24,900 bases of DNA from an uncultured Bacilli bacterium. Lineage in GTDB: Bacteria > Bacillota_I > Bacilli_A > RFN20 > DUOF01. The notes under the pieces are model-generated. The model had not been told where the DNA came from, did not search any database, and saw nothing but the letters and a program-made list of their open reading frames with translations. The number at the start of each line of letters is the position of its first letter. Within the stretch, counting starts at the first letter, position 1. A program made the translations under genes and the position numbers. This document shows, in pieces, positions 15,042 through 23,821 of this stretch. The stretch spans positions 1 through 24,900 of the forward strand of contig CAKORZ010000013.1 in NCBI GenBank assembly GCA_934101685.1, given 5' to 3'.

Positions 15042-18000
15042 TTATTTAGTTTTCTTTGTCTTTTTAACTGGTTTTTCTATAGTTTCACTAGTTAATTCTT
15101 TTTTATTCTTTTCTATTTCCTTAACAATATTATTAATTATCTTATTTTTATTTAACCACCAGTCTCTAGTCCATACAGGATAAATCTTCCATCCTCTAGA
15201 TTGTAAAAATCCAACATGATAGATTTTACTTTCAATCATTTGATCAAAACTCTTATAATCCTTATTAATACAATCAATACCTAGAATATATCTATCTAAT
15301 TCTTTATCATATACTGCTAAATCTATCTTTCTATTAGTATTACCTATCTTAACATTAACTTTATAACCTAATTCTTCAAGACTTTCTTTTATTTCTTTAG
15401 CAATAACATCTTTACTAGTAATATTAATATCCATACTTTCTTCTTTATTATTCAAACAAATTCTAGCTTGTTCTCTCTTATTATCAGAAACCGCACGAAC
15501 ATAAGTTAAATATTTCTTTAATACTTTAGGTCCTTCATTTTTACTATTTTCTACTTTTAAATCTTCTGGTTCAATTGAAGTAACAACAAAAGTTTTACTC
15601 TTAGCTCTAGAAATAGCAACATTAAGTCTATTTTCTCCACCCTCAACTGATAAAGATCCAAAATTAGCAAGCAATCTACCAGTATCATTATAAGCATATC
15701 CAACAGATAAAATTATAATATCTCTTTCATCACCTTGAACATTTTCTAGGTTTTTAACAAATAAAGAAACATCTTCATTTCCATCAAATCTATTTTGCTC
15801 CTTTAAAACAGCATCTGCAAATTTACTATCTCTTTTACATTCTCTTTGAATTTCATCTTCAATTGCATTTGCTTGCTCACTATTAAAAGCAATAATTCCT
15901 ATACTTTCATTATTTTTTCTCTTATATAAAGCAGCTTTTAATAGTTGAACTACACTATTAGCCTCTACTTCATTTCTTCTATTAACCCATCTTCCATCTA
16001 CTTTAATTCTCTTAATAGCGTTATTCTTCTTACTACCAGCAATATTAGGTACAACTTCCAAATTACCATCATAAAAATAGTTATTGGAGAAATCTATTAG
16101 TTCTTCATATTTACTTCTATAGTGATAATTTAAGTTAGTACCTTGTAATCTTGAAGTAGCTAAATCAAGTAAACTTTCAACTTCTAAATTAGCATCAATA
16201 GTTGGATCTATTTCATCATCATAATCTGCTCCTGTATATCTTTTCATAAATGTTGATGATGGTCTTAATTGCTTAGAATCACCTGCTACAACAACATTTT
16301 TAGCTCTATACATAATAGGTAAAGTATTCTCAATAAATACTTGTGATGCCTCATCAAACAAAACTAAATCAAACATATCTTTTTCAAGAGGTAATATTTG
16401 AGAAGCTGTTTCAGGAGACATTAACCAACATGGATACAAATCAAGCATTAAATCTTCATATTCACTCATAAATTTTCTAATAGGCCATGCATTTTGTTGC
16501 TTAGATATTTGGTATAAGAAATCTTTATTTTTCTTTTCACTACCAAACTTTTTCAAATAGTCGTTGTTAAATGAATATGTAGCAATCGTAGAGCTAACTT
16601 CTGCTTGCTTCTTCTTTAATGCTAAAATGTTAGATTTTATACTATTAAAGCTCATTATTTTAGCTAAATCTTCTTTTTTATTTTGTTCCTCTTTAACAAT
16701 CTCTATATACATTCTAATAGGCATAAAGTTTTCTATAATTTGATTGTATCTAGCTTGACTATCACTAAAATTCATAGCAAAGTTAAGTATATGTTCCTCT
16801 TTTTCACCTAAATTACTTAATTCTACTTTAATGTCTCTTAGATTAGTATAAGCAGATAAACCAGCTTTAATATTCTTTAACATGCTATAATTACCATTTA
16901 AAACTGCTCCAATAGCAAATATATAACCCTTTTGAGATAAAATATCTTTAAAGAAATCACATTCATTAACTACATTCTCTATTTCTACTAATGCCTTATT
17001 AAATTCTACTTCTAATTCCTTTTCAAAACTAGATGGTGAAAAAGCACCATTTTTATGATTTTGTTTTGCAATATATCTAACAATACTTTTAATATCAACA
17101 TTCTTTTTATCAATACAGTTAATATATTCTGCAATTAAATAATGACAATAAGGATATTTAGTAGTATCAAATCCTAAGTTTTTATCATTTAACATTTTAT
17201 CAACTTTATTAATAGCATTATCAACAGTATACACATCTATATCATTTTTAAGATGATCAATAATAGCGTTCTTCTCTTTCATATCTTTATACTTATAATA
17301 TAAAGCATAACGATTATTTTGATTTATATTTTCTAATATTTTACTTAATTCATCATATTTTATATTAAGCAAATCATTTCTTTTAACTAATTCTTCATAT
17401 ATCTTGTAATCATATGAATTCTTAGAAATTTGTGAACTTTGCTCATACATCTTTTCTAAACTAATTCCAAATTCACAAGGAGTATACAAAACACTAAATA
17501 TCTTTCTTAACTCATCGTATTCTCTATCTATTTTTTCTTGATATTCATTATGTACATTAATATCATTAGAGCAATCATAAGAAACTATATTTTTATGAGC
17601 ATTTTGGCATCTCTTATAAAAAGATTCTTTTTCTCTTTCAGGATCTACTATCATCATAGCTTTATTCTTTATCTTACCTAAACGGTTATATACAACATCT
17701 AATGCTGCTTTCTTTTGAGATACTATTAAAACTCTCTTTTTTCTAGCAAGAGCATCACTAATAACATTAACTATTGTTTGAGATTTACCTGTCCCTGGAG
17801 GTCCATAAATAACCATGTTACCTTCTTTGTTTATCTTTTCTATTGCTTTCTCTTGAGTAAAATCTAGATCATGAATAGTATATAAAGAATGAACATTTTT
17901 ATTTTTCTTATCATTATAGCTTTTAGAATATATTAATTCATCAATTACTTTATTAGTTGAAGCTTTCTTTTTCTCTAAGTCATTATAATCTAAATAAATA

Positions 18001-18821
18001 GAATTAGCTAATGAATATCTACCCAAAACACAATGATTTACTAAATGCAAATCACCATTTAAACTAGAATTACCATAATCAAATGATAATAATCTATTAA
18101 TATCTGAATTAATATTTATATGGTATTTTTTCAAAAATGAAATTACTTCATCTATATTTTTAAAAGTTTTATTTAACCCATTATAAAACTCCATATTAAG
18201 ATCATCTATATTAACTTTTTTTTCTTTTGCATATGCTAAAATTAATGCCTTATTAAGTGTAACAGGCATATCTTTTATTAACTCTATATTAACTGTCCTA
18301 TCATCAACTAAATTAATTTTAACAGGAAATAAAATAAGTGGAGCATTAATAATAGTATCATTACCAATATTTCCTAGCACAAAAGGATAACCAATATATA
18401 ACTCATATCTACCAGTTTCTCTAGCTATGTCCACTATTTCTTTTTTTAATTTAGTTAGACTATTGATTTTACTATCAATAATTTTATTTATTTGCGCATT
18501 TCTTTGTTCTGTCAAATATCTTTTAGCGCTACTCTCACTTTTTTTGCATAATTCAATATATTTACTATCTTTTCGTAGTTTTTCTTCAAATCCAGATGCA
18601 AAATATAAATTTTTAATAGTATCTTCAGTAAATAAAGGAAGAGATTTATCGCTATTATTCCATAAATTCTTTATAAATGAATAAAACTCACTTTCACTTG
18701 AACTAAAGAAATCTCCTAAATCACATGATATTTTACTATTACCACTTTTACTATAAATACTTCTATTCTTACCACTAATCTCAATTAATCTTTCTTTGTA
18801 AGTAGTGTATATAGACTTCAT
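15042..18821 (-). CDS. DUF4011-SF1 helicase-Vsr-like nuclease protein, candidate antiphage defence (Hhe-like)
   Basis: A 1259-residue multidomain protein. Residues 1-170 resemble DUF4011, ending in the YPFVLG...INAPLILFPVKI block. An SF1 helicase follows: Walker A GPPGTGKS (340-347), a long helical insertion (about 400-790), Walker B LVLFDEAS (819-826), GDSKQLRP (847-854), NYHYRS (898-903), QGDERDIIILS (1029-1039) and VAISRAK (1068-1074). The C-terminal part (about 1130-1235) resembles the Vsr/MTES_1575 endonuclease, with KIDLAVYD, LGIDC and RGWKIYPVWTRDWW; the usual ECDG acid after LGIDC is not present, so nuclease activity is uncertain. A lysine-rich tail follows. This architecture was reported as a single-gene antiphage system (DUF4011-helicase-Vsr, Hhe). 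It has its own strong promoter and terminator; the start has GAGGTGAT. Confidence 0.85.
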   Translation of the reverse strand: MKSIYTTYKERLIEISGKNRSIYSKSGNSKISCDLGDFFSSSESEFYSFIKNLWNNSDKSLPLFTEDTIKNLYFASGFEEKLRKDSKYIELCKKSESSAKRYLTEQRNAQINKIIDSKINSLTKLKKEIVDIARETGRYELYIGYPFVLGNIGNDTIINAPLILFPVKINLVDDRTVNIELIKDMPVTLNKALILAYAKEKKVNIDDLNMEFYNGLNKTFKNIDEVISFLKKYHININSDINRLLSFDYGNSSLNGDLHLVNHCVLGRYSLANSIYLDYNDLEKKKASTNKVIDELIYSKSYNDKKNKNVHSLYTIHDLDFTQEKAIEKINKEGNMVIYGPPGTGKSQTIVNVISDALARKKRVLIVSQKKAALDVVYNRLGKIKNKAMMIVDPEREKESFYKRCQNAHKNIVSYDCSNDINVHNEYQEKIDREYDELRKIFSVLYTPCEFGISLEKMYEQSSQISKNSYDYKIYEELVKRNDLLNIKYDELSKILENINQNNRYALYYKYKDMKEKNAIIDHLKNDIDVYTVDNAINKVDKMLNDKNLGFDTTKYPYCHYLIAEYINCIDKKNVDIKSIVRYIAKQNHKNGAFSPSSFEKELEVEFNKALVEIENVVNECDFFKDILSQKGYIFAIGAVLNGNYSMLKNIKAGLSAYTNLRDIKVELSNLGEKEEHILNFAMNFSDSQARYNQIIENFMPIRMYIEIVKEEQNKKEDLAKIMSFNSIKSNILALKKKQAEVSSTIATYSFNNDYLKKFGSEKKNKDFLYQISKQQNAWPIRKFMSEYEDLMLDLYPCWLMSPETASQILPLEKDMFDLVLFDEASQVFIENTLPIMYRAKNVVVAGDSKQLRPSSTFMKRYTGADYDDEIDPTIDANLEVESLLDLATSRLQGTNLNYHYRSKYEELIDFSNNYFYDGNLEVVPNIAGSKKNNAIKRIKVDGRWVNRRNEVEANSVVQLLKAALYKRKNNESIGIIAFNSEQANAIEDEIQRECKRDSKFADAVLKEQNRFDGNEDVSLFVKNLENVQGDERDIIILSVGYAYNDTGRLLANFGSLSVEGGENRLNVAISRAKSKTFVVTSIEPEDLKVENSKNEGPKVLKKYLTYVRAVSDNKREQARICLNNKEESMDINITSKDVIAKEIKESLEELGYKVNVKIGNTNRKIDLAVYDKELDRYILGIDCINKDYKSFDQMIESKIYHVGFLQSRGWKIYPVWTRDWWLNKNKIINNIVKEIEKNKKELTSETIEKPVKKTKKTK

Positions 18822-18845
18822 AACATCACCTCAAATAACATAATA

Positions 18846-18874
18846 ATTATAAAGTATATACTCTCTAAAATCAA
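18846..18874 (-). promoter_or_regulatory. Strong promoter of the helicase-nuclease gene
   Basis: Minus-strand TTGATT (18874-18869), 17 bases, TATAAT (18851-18846). It begins right behind the cysS terminator. Confidence 0.75.
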
Positions 18875-18876
18875 AT

Positions 18877-18899
18877 AAAAAAACTGCCAAAAAGGCAGT
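18877..18899 (-). terminator. Intrinsic terminator of cysS
   Basis: ACTGCC/GGCAGT (18883-18888 with 18894-18899), five-base loop, seven T on the minus strand. Confidence 0.9.
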
Positions 18900-18905
18900 A
18901 ATTTA

Positions 18906-20309
18906 TTATTTTTTAATATTGTATTTAGTACCCTCTCTTGTATCAACAAGTTCAATACCCTTATCAAGTAATTCTTTTCTAATAGAATCTGCTCTTGCAT
19001 AGTCCTTATTAGATTTAGCAATATTCCTTTCATCTATCATTTTAAGGATATAATCTTCTAAATCATTTTCAATAGTTTTTTCTTCTTTAACAAATAAATT
19101 CAAAGATAAAACTTTTTCAAATTCTTTTAATACAGCTATTTTAGTACCATCATTTACATTTTCTTTTAATAAATCATAAATTAATGTAATAACACTCGCA
19201 GTATTTAAATCATTGCTAATAGAATCAATAAATTTATTAATATAAGTATTATATATACTTTCATTAACATTATTATCATCTTTTAAAGAAACAATTTTAT
19301 TGACAAGTCTATTATAATCATTCTCTGCATTAGCTAACTTTTCAAAATCAAAAGTTAAAGTATTCCTATAATGAGATTGTAAGCAATAGAACTTATAAGC
19401 CATAGGTGAAAATCCTCTTTTCTCTAAATTAGAAATAGTTAAAAAGTCACCTTTAGATTTACTCATTTTACCAGTTTGATCATTCAAAAAAGCCATATGT
19501 ACCCAATAGTTACACCATTTATGTCCAAGATATGCTTCACTTTGCGCTATTTCATTAGTGTGATGAGGGAAAATTGCATCTACTGCGCCACAATGTATAT
19601 CCAAGTGTTCACCTAGATATTTCATAGAAATACCACTACACTCAATATGCCATCCTGGATATCCCTCTCCTAATTCAGTATTCCATTTTAATATATGATT
19701 TGCAAATTTTGAAGTATTAAACCATAAAACAAAATCTGCTTGATTTCTTTTAGCATCATCATATTCTACTTCATCTCTACTTCCAACTTGTAAATCATTA
19801 GCTTTTTTTCTAGATAAATCATAATAACTAGGGAATTTAGTTACATCAAAATAAATATTATTATTTGCTCTGTATGCAACACCTTTTTCTAATAATCTTT
19901 TAATAATTTTTACATATTCATCAATATTATCTGTAGCATTAGAAACTACATCTGGTCTCTTTAAATTAAGTTTATTCATATCATCAAAGAAAATATCAGT
20001 ATACATCTTAGCAATCTCTAAAACACCTTTATTTTCTCTTCTAGCAGCAACTTCCATCTTATCTTCACCAGTATCACTGTCACTAGTTAAATGTCCAACA
20101 TCAGTAATATTCATAACTCTTTTAACATTATATCCTAAGTATCTTAAAGTCTTTTCTAAAATATCTTCACTAATATAAGTACGCATATTTCCTATATGTT
20201 GAAAATGATAAACAGTAGGTCCACAAGTATACATTCTAACTTCTTTATTATCAAAAGGAATAAACTCCTCAACACTTCTACTCATAGTATTATATATTTT
20301 TAAACTCAT
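18906..20309 (-). CDS. cysS: Cysteinyl-tRNA synthetase
   Basis: Charges tRNA-Cys. A 467-residue class I synthetase with YTCGPTVYHFQHIGNMRTYI early on, where HIGN is the HIGH-type motif and the cysteine of TCGPT is a zinc ligand. Other zinc-site elements are GWHIECS and the HHTNEIAQSEA block, followed by KMSKSKG, the KMSKS loop. The helical DALR-like and anticodon-binding regions fill the C-terminal third. Length is normal. The start at 20309 is chosen over an ATG two codons upstream because GGAG then stands seven bases away. It lies about 100 bases downstream of a terminator and a Cys-rich leader peptide, which I read as an attenuator. A TTGACT-17-TAGTAT pair in this gap could be a second promoter giving basal expression. 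Confidence 0.96.
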   Translation of the reverse strand: MSLKIYNTMSRSVEEFIPFDNKEVRMYTCGPTVYHFQHIGNMRTYISEDILEKTLRYLGYNVKRVMNITDVGHLTSDSDTGEDKMEVAARRENKGVLEIAKMYTDIFFDDMNKLNLKRPDVVSNATDNIDEYVKIIKRLLEKGVAYRANNNIYFDVTKFPSYYDLSRKKANDLQVGSRDEVEYDDAKRNQADFVLWFNTSKFANHILKWNTELGEGYPGWHIECSGISMKYLGEHLDIHCGAVDAIFPHHTNEIAQSEAYLGHKWCNYWVHMAFLNDQTGKMSKSKGDFLTISNLEKRGFSPMAYKFYCLQSHYRNTLTFDFEKLANAENDYNRLVNKIVSLKDDNNVNESIYNTYINKFIDSISNDLNTASVITLIYDLLKENVNDGTKIAVLKEFEKVLSLNLFVKEEKTIENDLEDYILKMIDERNIAKSNKDYARADSIRKELLDKGIELVDTREGTKYNIKK

Positions 20310-20333
20310 ACTCATTCTCCTTTTTTAAACTTA

Positions 20334-20362
20334 TGTAATTATCAACACTTAAATACTACTAT
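20334..20362 (-). promoter_or_regulatory. Possible second promoter of cysS
   Basis: In the gap between the attenuator terminator and cysS, TTGACT and TAGTAT occur on the minus strand at 17-base spacing. The -10 is poor, so this is only a candidate for attenuator-independent expression; limits are approximate. Confidence 0.3.
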
Positions 20363-20410
20363 TACTAATAATTTTAGTCAATATTTCTACCTTTTAGCCT
20401 ATTAAACTAA

Positions 20411-20439
20411 TAAAAAAAGCACCTATACATAGATGCTCT
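20411..20439 (-). terminator. Attenuator terminator upstream of cysS
   Basis: AGCATCTA (20437-20430) pairs with TAGGTGCT (20425-20418), one G-U pair, loop TGTA, followed by seven T on the minus strand. It lies between the Cys-rich leader peptide and cysS. Confidence 0.85.
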
Positions 20440-20472
20440 AATTATATTATTAAAACACTACATATAGCTATT

Positions 20473-20523
20473 CTAAATGCAGCAACTACAACATGAAGTA
20501 TTTAAAATATTAATTTTTCTCAT
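20473..20523 (-). CDS. Cys-rich leader peptide of cysS (16 residues)
   Basis: A small reading frame, ATG at 20523 to TAG at 20473, encodes MRKINILNTSCCSCCI. The ribosome site AGGAG is eight bases upstream of the ATG, and a TG-extended promoter lies directly before it. Four of its last six codons are cysteine (TGT TGT, then TGC TGC, split by serine) in a strongly AT-rich genome where cysteine is rare. The peptide lies in the leader of the cysteinyl-tRNA synthetase gene, with a terminator between them, so it is best read as a regulatory leader peptide whose translation senses Cys-tRNA. A function of the peptide itself, for example metal binding, is not excluded. Confidence 0.72.
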   Translation of the reverse strand: MRKINILNTSCCSCCI

Positions 20524-20542
20524 AACTTCATCTCCTAACTCA

Positions 20543-20571
20543 ATAATAGCAAAAGTTAATAATTAATTCAA
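20543..20571 (-). promoter_or_regulatory. Promoter of the cysS leader
   Basis: Minus-strand TTGAAT (20571-20566), 17 bases, TATTAT (20548-20543) with TG one base upstream of the -10. It starts at the end of hypA and places the transcription start only a few bases before the leader peptide's ribosome site. Confidence 0.75.
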
Positions 20572-20573
20572 TA

Positions 20574-20921
20574 TTAACTTACTTCTATTTCTTTTATAAC
20601 AAACTCATTACCTTGTATAAGATATGTTTTATCACTCTTACAATTAGGACATATCTTACCATATTTAATAGTATCATATTTAGATTTACAATTTTCACAA
20701 TAAGTAATTGCATCAATCTCTTCAATTTTAAGTTTACACCCTTGCATATGACTACTCCTATTATTAACAGCCCACTTAAAGCAATCATCTAAATATGAAG
20801 GAATAATGCCACTTACCTTACCAATCTCTAATGTAACAGAATTAACTAGCTTAGCTTTATTTTGTTCCGCTATCTTATCAACATGCTTAATAACATGAAA
20901 TACAACTCCTAATTCATGCAT
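20574..20921 (-). CDS. hypA: Hydrogenase nickel-incorporation protein HypA
   Basis: A 115-residue nickel metallochaperone that hands nickel, with HypB, to the large subunit of [NiFe] hydrogenase. The N-terminal MHE supplies the nickel-binding H2; LEIGKVSGIIPSYLDDCFKW is the conserved central segment; the zinc site is formed by two CxxC pairs, C75/C78 (CENC) and C91/C94 (CPNC). Length is normal. The ATG shares one base with the stop codon of the flavoprotein gene (TAATG) and has a GGAAG-type site, so it is coupled to it. It is the last gene of the operon, and no hydrogenase structural gene lies in this window. HypA can also serve urease, but no urease gene is seen. Confidence 0.95.
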   Translation of the reverse strand: MHELGVVFHVIKHVDKIAEQNKAKLVNSVTLEIGKVSGIIPSYLDDCFKWAVNNRSSHMQGCKLKIEEIDAITYCENCKSKYDTIKYGKICPNCKSDKTYLIQGNEFVIKEIEVS

Positions 20922-23821
20922 TATTTTTCTTCCTTCTTAGCTTTTTTCTTATTCTTTTTATATTCTTTTTGATATTTAATTGCAGCTTTTTCTTCTTCCG
21001 TTTTCTTACTAAATAAGATTTTCATAGATCTCTTAAGTTGATATTTTAGCATACCACCTATTTTATCTTCACTCTTAACCATCTTAGTCATTTCAGGATG
21101 ATCTCTCTTTAAATGAATTGCATCAAATTCACATTTAGTAGTACATATACCACAACCTAAACATCTATTCTCATCAACAATAGTAGCTCCACAACCTAAA
21201 CATCTAGCAGTTTCTATTTTAACTTGTTCTTCAGTTAATGTTTTATGTGCATCTCTAAATGATTTCTTATAATCAATATTTTCATCCATTCCTGCTTCTT
21301 GTCTACCTGCAGTATCATAACTTCCTATTTCTAGATTATCTTTATCTAAAGATGCAAATTTCCAAGTATTTCTACCAATAGTTAAAGAAGCACCTTTATG
21401 AACATGTCTATGTAAAGATTCTGCTGCTATTTTACCTGCTGCAATTGCATCAATAGCAAATCTAGGACCAGTATATACATCTCCACCAACAAAAATATCT
21501 TCATCAGCAGTTTGATATGTACCACTATCAGCTAAAGGAGCACCATTCTTTCTAAGAGTTACTTTAGTATCTTTTAATAAATCATTCCATACAATAGTTT
21601 GTCCAATTGCAAATATTACTTTACTTGCTTCAATAGTAATAGTTTCATTTTCATCATATAAAGGAGAAAAAGCTTTAGTTTCAGGATCAATAGTTCTTAG
21701 ACACTTCTTAAATACTATTTCTTTAACATTTCCTTTTTCATCTTTAATAATTTCTTTAGGCCCCCATGAATTATTAATTTCTATATTTTCATCTAGTGTT
21801 TCTTCAATTTCTAATTTACTAGCAGGCATACTTTCTCTATCTTCAAGTGAGAACATCATAACTTTATTAGCACCAAATCTTTTAGCAGTTCTAGCACAGT
21901 CAACAGCAACATTACCTCCACCTACTACTACAACATCACCATCTATCTTTTGTTTTTGGTTATCAGTTGCTTTATGTAAGAATTCTACTGCTAAAGATAC
22001 GCCATTAGCATCCTCTCCTTTAATTCCAGGAAGTCTACCACCTTGACAACCAATTGCTATATAAATTGCTTTATAACCTTCTTCTTTTAACTTAGAAATA
22101 GTGATATCTTTTCCAACTTCTACATTACATCTAATATCAACACCAAGTTCTCTTAAAATATCTATTTCTGCTTCAATTACATTTTTCTCTAACTTATATG
22201 AAGGAATACCATATGTTAACATACCACCAGGTTTCTCATTCTTTTCAAATACTGTTGGTAAATATCCCATTGTAGCTAAATAATAAGCACATGATAAACC
22301 AGCAGGACCTGCACCAATAATTGCAATCTTTTCATCCCAATGTTTCTTATTATTACTTGCAATAACAACTTCAGGAACATATCTATGCTCAGCGTTTAAA
22401 TCTTGCTCTGCAATAAATTTCTTAATTGCATCAATACTAACAGCCTCATCTATTGTTCCTCTAGTACATGCTTCCTCACACTTCCTATTACAAACTCTAC
22501 CACATATTGCAGGGAATGGATTTTGCTTTTTAATTAATGCAAGAGCATCTTTATATCTTCCCTCACTAGCCATCTTTATATATCCTTGTACAGCAATATG
22601 AGCAGGGCAAGCACTCTTACAAGGAGCAGTACCACTTTCATGAGTATTTATTCTATTATCATCACGATAGTTTTCATTCCACATTGCTTCGCTCCACTTA
22701 ATTCTATTAGGTAAAACTTGCTTAGGATACTTAACTTCTCCATTTTTTGTACATAGTTTTTGACCAAGTTTTAAAGCACCAGCTGGACAATACTCTACAC
22801 ATCTACCACAAGCAACACATTTGCTCTTATCTACATGTGCAGTATAAGCACTCTTAGACATATTAGGAGTATTAAATAATTGTGATGTTCTTAAAGCATT
22901 ACATATATTAACATTACAGTTACATATACCAAATATCTTATTTTCACCATCTATATTAGTAATTTGATGAACAAATCCATTAGCTTCTGCTTTCTTTAAT
23001 ATTTCCATAGCCTCATCATAAGTAATATCATGACCTTTACCAGTTTCTCTACAATAATCAGCAAAGTCACCTACTCCAATGCACCAACCCCACTCATCAT
23101 CAGCGCATCCTTCTTCCATCTTTGCTCTAGATGCTCTACATGAACATTGTCCTACACCAATATGGCCCTCATATTTCTTTAACCAATAAGATAAATGCTC
23201 TAAATCAACTGAAGTATTCTCAAGTTCAATTGCTTTTTCAACTGGTATAACATGCATACCTACTCCATCACCACCAGGAGGTAACATTTGAGTAATACCT
23301 GCTAATGGAACAAAAGTCATTCTCTCAAAGAAAGGAGCTAATTCTGGATGTTCTTCTAATCTTTTATTAACATAGTTTCCATTTTCATCTTTAACTTGAT
23401 CCATATTAAGTAATTCTGCTGATCCCGGAACAAACATTGGAAGACAATATCTTCTCTCACTTTGAGGTGCAGTTCTACCATTATGATCATAGTGATAACC
23501 ATAATCATATTCTAATAATCCAATATAACTCATCTCATCTAATGTTTTTTGAAACTTTTCTTTATCTTCATCTTTAACTTTACATAATTTCCATAATTGC
23601 TCTACTGTATAATGATGTCTAACCTTCATCTTTAAAGCAATATCTGCCATTTCATCAGTTACAACATCAGCAAGTCCCCAATATTCAGCATCATCACTAG
23701 TTACACCAAATAATTTATGAGGTACAACATCAGTAATCTTTTTACCTAATTTTAATATTTTTTTATTAGGATTCTTTTCACCTTTTCTTTTAATTTCTAC
23801 TTTATCAGTTAACTTTGGCAT
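20921..23821 (-). CDS. Fe-S flavoprotein oxidoreductase, GltD-like, fused to ferredoxin domains
   Basis: A 966-residue multidomain electron-transfer protein. Residues 1-320 form an N-terminal module with CSC (226, 228), C239, C247 and a CNCNVNIC cluster (300-307). A ferredoxin-type CVACGRCVEYCP follows (335-346). The GltD-like half has the Fe-S adaptor cysteines 401, 405, 440, 444, 448 and 452, the FAD motif GAGPAGLS (503-510), the NAD(P) motif GGGNVAVD (634-641) and the FAD-closing GGDVYTGP (779-786). At the end CLGC (874-877) and CLGCGICTTKC (887-897) could bind another cluster, then a Lys/Glu-rich tail. It should move electrons between NAD(P)H and Fe-S proteins in the cytoplasm. Lying inside a hyp operon with one-base overlaps on both sides, it probably serves hydrogen metabolism; its partner is not visible. 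Confidence 0.85.
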   Translation of the reverse strand: MPKLTDKVEIKRKGEKNPNKKILKLGKKITDVVPHKLFGVTSDDAEYWGLADVVTDEMADIALKMKVRHHYTVEQLWKLCKVKDEDKEKFQKTLDEMSYIGLLEYDYGYHYDHNGRTAPQSERRYCLPMFVPGSAELLNMDQVKDENGNYVNKRLEEHPELAPFFERMTFVPLAGITQMLPPGGDGVGMHVIPVEKAIELENTSVDLEHLSYWLKKYEGHIGVGQCSCRASRAKMEEGCADDEWGWCIGVGDFADYCRETGKGHDITYDEAMEILKKAEANGFVHQITNIDGENKIFGICNCNVNICNALRTSQLFNTPNMSKSAYTAHVDKSKCVACGRCVEYCPAGALKLGQKLCTKNGEVKYPKQVLPNRIKWSEAMWNENYRDDNRINTHESGTAPCKSACPAHIAVQGYIKMASEGRYKDALALIKKQNPFPAICGRVCNRKCEEACTRGTIDEAVSIDAIKKFIAEQDLNAEHRYVPEVVIASNNKKHWDEKIAIIGAGPAGLSCAYYLATMGYLPTVFEKNEKPGGMLTYGIPSYKLEKNVIEAEIDILRELGVDIRCNVEVGKDITISKLKEEGYKAIYIAIGCQGGRLPGIKGEDANGVSLAVEFLHKATDNQKQKIDGDVVVVGGGNVAVDCARTAKRFGANKVMMFSLEDRESMPASKLEIEETLDENIEINNSWGPKEIIKDEKGNVKEIVFKKCLRTIDPETKAFSPLYDENETITIEASKVIFAIGQTIVWNDLLKDTKVTLRKNGAPLADSGTYQTADEDIFVGGDVYTGPRFAIDAIAAGKIAAESLHRHVHKGASLTIGRNTWKFASLDKDNLEIGSYDTAGRQEAGMDENIDYKKSFRDAHKTLTEEQVKIETARCLGCGATIVDENRCLGCGICTTKCEFDAIHLKRDHPEMTKMVKSEDKIGGMLKYQLKRSMKILFSKKTEEEKAAIKYQKEYKKNKKKAKKEEK

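Larger units (their letters stand above)
20411..20541 (-). promoter_or_regulatory. Candidate cysteine attenuator (leader RNA of cysS)
   Basis: Three mutually exclusive helices can be drawn on the minus strand. Region 1:2 pairs TGCTGCAT (20484-20477, the two last Cys codons) with ATGTAGTG (20463-20456). Region 2:3, the antiterminator, pairs CTATATGTAG (20467-20458) with CTATGTATAG (20432-20423), ten pairs including two G-U. Region 3:4 is the terminator. A ribosome held at the Cys codons would block 1:2, free region 2 and favour read-through into cysS; a ribosome reaching the stop codon would cover part of region 2 and favour termination. No T-box motif occurs in this gap. Confidence 0.65.

Noticed and set aside
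20473..20523. The CCSCC peptide as a RiPP precursor or metal-binding microprotein
   Set aside because: No modification or export genes lie nearby, the Cys codons sit in the leader of cysS with a terminator behind them, and the RNA pairings give a simpler explanation. Not fully excluded.
20310..20573. T-box upstream of cysS
   Set aside because: No sequence close to the AGGGTGGNACCGCG element and no stem I could be found in this gap, unlike the clear T-box at 14133-14361.
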